Positions 61,201-64,000 of a DNA stretch of 64,000 nucleotides are shown here, piece by piece (the first letter of the stretch is position 1; every line of letters starts with the position of its first letter). This DNA comes from Bacillus sp. IITD106 (GTDB lineage: Bacteria; Bacillota; Bacilli; Bacillales; Bacillaceae_C). Below the pieces are notes generated by a model that made no database searches, was not told where the DNA came from, and saw nothing but the letters and a program-made list of their open reading frames with translations. Location: NCBI RefSeq assembly GCF_019459225.1, contig NZ_JAIAZY010000012.1, positions 1-64,000 on the forward strand, given 5' to 3'. Both the position numbers and the translations under genes were made by a program.

Positions 61201-62137
61201 CTCCCTTTTTAAAAGCTCCAGTAAGGATAAGCTGGATAAAACTAATAATAAAGATGATGATCATTAACACGACGCCAATAGCAGCGCCAAACCCCATATT
61301 GTTTTGCTGGATCCCTTGCTGATAAAGATATCCGACTACCGTTAAACCAATATTTCCAGGTGAGCCAGTGCCCCAGTATACGAAGCTTTCTTCAAACATC
61401 CGATATCCCCCGATGATTGAAATCGTCGACACAAAAATAGTTACTGGTTTTAAAAATGGCAGCGTCACGAAGCGAAACTTCTGAAATCTAGACGCTCCGT
61501 CGATATCTGCCGCTTCGTATAATTCATTCGGAACGGTTTGTAGGGCAGCCAAAAAATATAAAATATTTACTCCCATCCAACGCCAACAACAGAGCAACAC
61601 CATTAAAAGCATTCCAGACCACGAATGGTACCGCCATTCTATCGAGTTCAATCCTAACCAATTCATTAACTGATTTGCCGCAGCACTATCGGTTTCACCA
61701 AATAACAAACGAAAAACCATACCGGCCACAATCGTGGAAGTTAAAGCAGGTATAAACAAGGAAGCTCTAAACAAGATTTTGAATTTAACAAACTTCGAAT
61801 CTAGTAAAACAGCTAATATAATCGGGACTGTAACCAAAATGACCACGGTCAATACAACATATATTGTCGAATTGGATAATGCTTTATAAAAGGTCGGGTT
61901 AAAAATCCCAGAATAATTTCTGAATCCTACAAAAGTGATTTGTCCAGGCAAAATATTTTGGAAGCTCATGATAAATGCTTTAATCGTTGGATAAAGTGTA
62001 AAGACGAAAAACGAGAGTATAAACGGCGCAACAAATATATATGGTACAACTTTTTTTGAGTTTAAAAACTTAATAAGTTTATTAGGGCTCTTTATAGGTG
62101 CAACTTCTGTCGTTGTACTTCGCGGTGCTGGAAGCAT
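61193..62137 (-). CDS. araP: Arabino-oligosaccharide-type ABC permease AraP
   Basis: The 314-residue protein has six predicted membrane segments from about residue 33, with the MalF-type N-terminal extension, and the EAA loop LYEAADIDGASRFQKFRFVT near 205. The ATG at 62135-62137 (MLPAPRSTT) is chosen because AGAGGTG lies upstream; 18 further upstream codons lack a site. It forms the channel with AraQ. No ATPase is encoded here. Confidence 0.75.
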   Translation of the reverse strand: MLPAPRSTTTEVAPIKSPNKLIKFLNSKKVVPYIFVAPFILSFFVFTLYPTIKAFIMSFQNILPGQITFVGFRNYSGIFNPTFYKALSNSTIYVVLTVVILVTVPIILAVLLDSKFVKFKILFRASLFIPALTSTIVAGMVFRLLFGETDSAAANQLMNWLGLNSIEWRYHSWSGMLLMVLLCCWRWMGVNILYFLAALQTVPNELYEAADIDGASRFQKFRFVTLPFLKPVTIFVSTISIIGGYRMFEESFVYWGTGSPGNIGLTVVGYLYQQGIQQNNMGFGAAIGVVLMIIIFIISFIQLILTGAFKKGDE

Positions 62138-62205
62138 ATGGTTCACCTCTTTATTCCTTAATAGGGCAGGAGTTCGTTTCCTGCCCGCCAATGATTTTCA
62201 ACTGT

Positions 62206-63555
62206 TTACTGCTTATTGCTTCTAATTTTATCTGCAGCTTCTTTCAATGCTTCTTCAGCCGTTTGCGTCTGCTGTCTTAACACACTATCAAATGTGACCG
62301 TGTTGATTTCGTTTTGTACTTCAGGTGTTTGTGCAGTAATGTGGACAGGATTGATTTCGTCACGAACTTCAAGAAGCGTATCGAAAATATCGTTGCCAAA
62401 ATATTGATAGAATTTATTATCCTGTTTAACTTCATCACTTTCCCAAACATCCCAACGAGGTGGATCAAATCCTAATACTGTCCATAATTGTATATTGGCT
62501 TCCCTTGAAAGTTTTGCAAAAGCTAAAAACTCTTTCGCTAGATCTGGATGCTTCGTTTGATTCGTGACAACCGTTCCTGTTCCTCCCATTCCAGCCGAAC
62601 GGAATCCGCCAGGCTCCCAGGCAGGCATTGGACGAATAACGATTTTATTCTTTAAGTCTGGCATATAATCTAAAAATCTACCCATATACCATAATGGCAT
62701 TGAAACGGAAGCTGCCCCGCCGTCATTCATATAAGCATAATATTCTTCCGCGTGCGGTTGTCCACCTGGAGTCAATTCAGCAATTTTATGCACATAAACG
62801 AGGTCATGTAAGAACTGCAATGTTTTAATATTCTCGGGACTATCAACGGTTACCTCACCATTTTCATCGAACCAATCCGAACCTTGTTGACTCATCATGG
62901 CCCACATTGGGATATAATCACCTGTCGCCACATTCGTCATCATTTTACCTGTCTTGGCCACAACTTGTTTCCCTGCTTCTACATAGTCATCCCATGTTTT
63001 AATGGAATCAATATCAACGCCTGCTTCATCCATTATTTCTTTGTTATAATACATGACGGATGCCCCGACATGTGTCGGCATACCATAATATTGGCCGTCC
63101 TTACTGTATATTTCTAAGCGTGCTTTTACAAAATTGTCGATTTCTGGATCTACAAACTGATTCATCGGCAATAATTGCGGCTCACCTTGTAAATAATTCG
63201 GGAAACGACTAATTTCGATATCCGAAATGTCCGGGGCACCTTTTCCAGATTGCAAAGCTAACAGCAAGTTATTATGCATTTGGTCATATGGATAAGTTTC
63301 TGCTTTCAATTTAATTGGTTTATCTGGATTGGCTTCATTCCAACGTTTTGCTGCATCTTCAAAAAATTCCATATGCAAGGAAACGAATGTCCAAAGCGAT
63401 AATTCCGTCGCATCTTTAATATCATCACCGACCACAACTGAGTCCGTTGCTTCTCCAGAGTCAGAGCCAGAGCCAGACTTCTTGCCGCCGCACGCAACGA
63501 GAACGATTGACATTAACCCAACGAGTAACATAAATAGGCTTTTTTTCATCATCAT
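62206..63555 (-). CDS. araN: Arabino-oligosaccharide-type binding lipoprotein AraN
   Basis: The 449-residue protein has a signal peptide MMMKKSLFMLLVGLMSIVLV and lipobox LVAC, a Gly/Ser linker, then a family 1 binding fold with LSLWTFVSLHMEFFEDAAKR and KLKAETYPYDQMHNNLLLAL, very similar to what is known for AraN. It would capture oligosaccharides outside. Three ATG codons in a row follow GGGGGTAAG; the first is used. The promoter, an AraR-like dyad and a cre site lie upstream. Confidence 0.75.
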   Translation of the reverse strand: MMMKKSLFMLLVGLMSIVLVACGGKKSGSGSDSGEATDSVVVGDDIKDATELSLWTFVSLHMEFFEDAAKRWNEANPDKPIKLKAETYPYDQMHNNLLLALQSGKGAPDISDIEISRFPNYLQGEPQLLPMNQFVDPEIDNFVKARLEIYSKDGQYYGMPTHVGASVMYYNKEIMDEAGVDIDSIKTWDDYVEAGKQVVAKTGKMMTNVATGDYIPMWAMMSQQGSDWFDENGEVTVDSPENIKTLQFLHDLVYVHKIAELTPGGQPHAEEYYAYMNDGGAASVSMPLWYMGRFLDYMPDLKNKIVIRPMPAWEPGGFRSAGMGGTGTVVTNQTKHPDLAKEFLAFAKLSREANIQLWTVLGFDPPRWDVWESDEVKQDNKFYQYFGNDIFDTLLEVRDEINPVHITAQTPEVQNEINTVTFDSVLRQQTQTAEEALKEAADKIRSNKQ

Positions 63556-63592
63556 TCTTACCCCCTATTTTTTGACACAAAGCTCGTTAAAC

Positions 63593-63607
63593 AGGAAACG
63601 CTTTCAT
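63593..63607 (-). promoter_or_regulatory. CcpA cre site before araN
   Basis: The minus strand reads ATGAAAGCGTTTCCT, which fits the cre consensus WTGNAANCGNWNNCW at every position. It lies between the promoter and the start codon, a position where CcpA would act as a roadblock during growth on preferred sugars. Confidence 0.75.
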
Positions 63608-63687
63608 TTGATAGCAGACATCTCCACCTCCTTGATCTTCAACTATACGAGTACGATTGTTGCACAAGTAGTTCGTTTGTTTTCACC

Positions 63688-63729
63688 AACCTGTACGAAC
63701 ATGTTAACATTTACGTTGAATATGGTCAA
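63688..63729 (-). promoter_or_regulatory. araN promoter with overlapping AraR-like operator
   Basis: On the minus strand TTGACC (63724-63729), 17 nt, then TAACAT (63701-63706), overlapped by the dyad AACCTGTACGAACATGTT (63688-63705). Promoter and operator layout is the same as before araM. The rest of the gap from 63556 to 63940 shows only the cre and the terminator. Confidence 0.7.
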
Positions 63730-63891
63730 CCGTTTAATTTGTGTTTCATTGGAGTTTTTCCCTTATAAAATCAGAGTTTTTTCGTCATTTTTAGATAAAA
63801 TCATTCTGTTTTCTACATTGTTCCACTTTATGAACTTTCCTAATCTTATACGTACAATACATAACTGATACGTATTATTTAAATAAAAAAA

Positions 63892-63923
63892 GAGTGATCG
63901 CAGAAAAAAACTGCGTATCACTC
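63892..63923 (-). terminator. Terminator of the gene at the right edge
   Basis: GAGTGATACGCAG and CTGCGATCACTC pair on the minus strand (one bulge), with a T-rich loop, and are followed by TTTTTTTATTT. It lies 17 nt after the stop of the partial gene. Confidence 0.85.
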
Positions 63924-63940
63924 CAAATGTTTTATTCGAT

Positions 63941-64000
63941 TTACTTTACCTCCGCTGGCCTTTCCTTCGCCTTATCAGCCTCTGAAGCATTTTTATTAGC
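63941..64000 (-). CDS. Unidentified gene, last 19 codons (truncated by window edge)
   Basis: The minus strand reads ANKNASEADKAKERPAEVK followed by TAA. The frame is open to the window edge and a good terminator follows, so it is probably the end of a real gene. This charged tail does not identify a family. Confidence 0.55.
   Translation of the reverse strand, partial: ANKNASEADKAKERPAEVK

Overview
The window is chromosomal DNA from a motile, competent, endospore-forming member of the Bacillaceae (Bacillus sensu lato). The evidence is the Bacillus-type degS-degU-degV-comFA-comFC-yvyF-flgM-flgN-flgK-flgL-yviE-fliW-csrA-hag locus, a gerA-type spore germination operon, a YjcZ-type sporulation peptide, strong purine-rich ribosome binding sites, sigma-D promoters and a CcpA cre site. 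No rRNA, tRNA or CRISPR array was seen.

Region 1 (1-23 kb) is motility and competence, almost all on the minus strand. From right to left: the DegS/DegU two-component system, a REP-associated tyrosine transposase (RAYT) flanked by GGGGACAGG-type palindromes, DegV, ComFA/ComFC (no comFB), YvyF and FlgM. An extra block follows (a FliK-like protein, YlqH, FliS, a second flagellin and YaaR), then FlgN, FlgK, FlgL, YviE, FliW, CsrA and the main flagellin. The main flagellin gene is not broken: its two halves are separated by a 279-nt sequence with the hallmarks of a self-splicing group I intron. Its leader has a sigma-D promoter and a CsrA hairpin. Downstream lie a glycosyltransferase with a TPR-like tail, a CDP-glycerol-type polymer transferase and a methyltransferase, probably a flagellin or surface glycan modification set. 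The left edge holds a decayed long flagellin and the start of another flagellin-like gene.

Region 2 (23-50 kb) is mainly galactose, mannose and galactoside use: a CUT1 ABC transporter without its ATPase, a GmuE-type ROK kinase, galT-galE-galK, a ROK repressor, mannose-6-phosphate isomerase, a GH2 beta-mannosidase-like enzyme, an SGNH esterase, a GH36 alpha-galactosidase and a LacI regulator. Together they suggest uptake and breakdown of galactomannan-type oligosaccharides. Palindromes with a central CG recur at lacI, at the alpha-galactosidase/esterase divergent region and before the ABC binding protein. Within this region are a LysM-M14 peptidase, YjcZ, a phosphatase, VanZ, an MFS carrier, an FMN reductase and a gerKA-KB-KC operon with a small two-helix protein after it.

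Region 3 (50-56.5 kb) is a four-gene MacB/FtsX-type ABC export system; one ATPase carries a C-terminal AbrB-like domain. Region 4 (56.7-63.7 kb) resembles the araMNPQ functions: AraM, a second lipoprotein binding protein, a YesL-like protein and AraQ/AraP/AraN. Two nearly identical promoter-operators (TTGAMC, 17 nt, TAACAT, overlapping an 18-bp dyad) sit before araM and araN, and a cre follows the araN promoter. The right edge has the last codons of an unidentified gene.

The genome also carries intergenic minisatellites. Three separate arrays share a 51-nt period and CG-centred dyads, and a fourth has a shorter unit. These, the RAYT/REP elements, the flagellin intron and the AbrB-ABC fusion are the least ordinary features. 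All calls come from reading the sequence; no database search was run.
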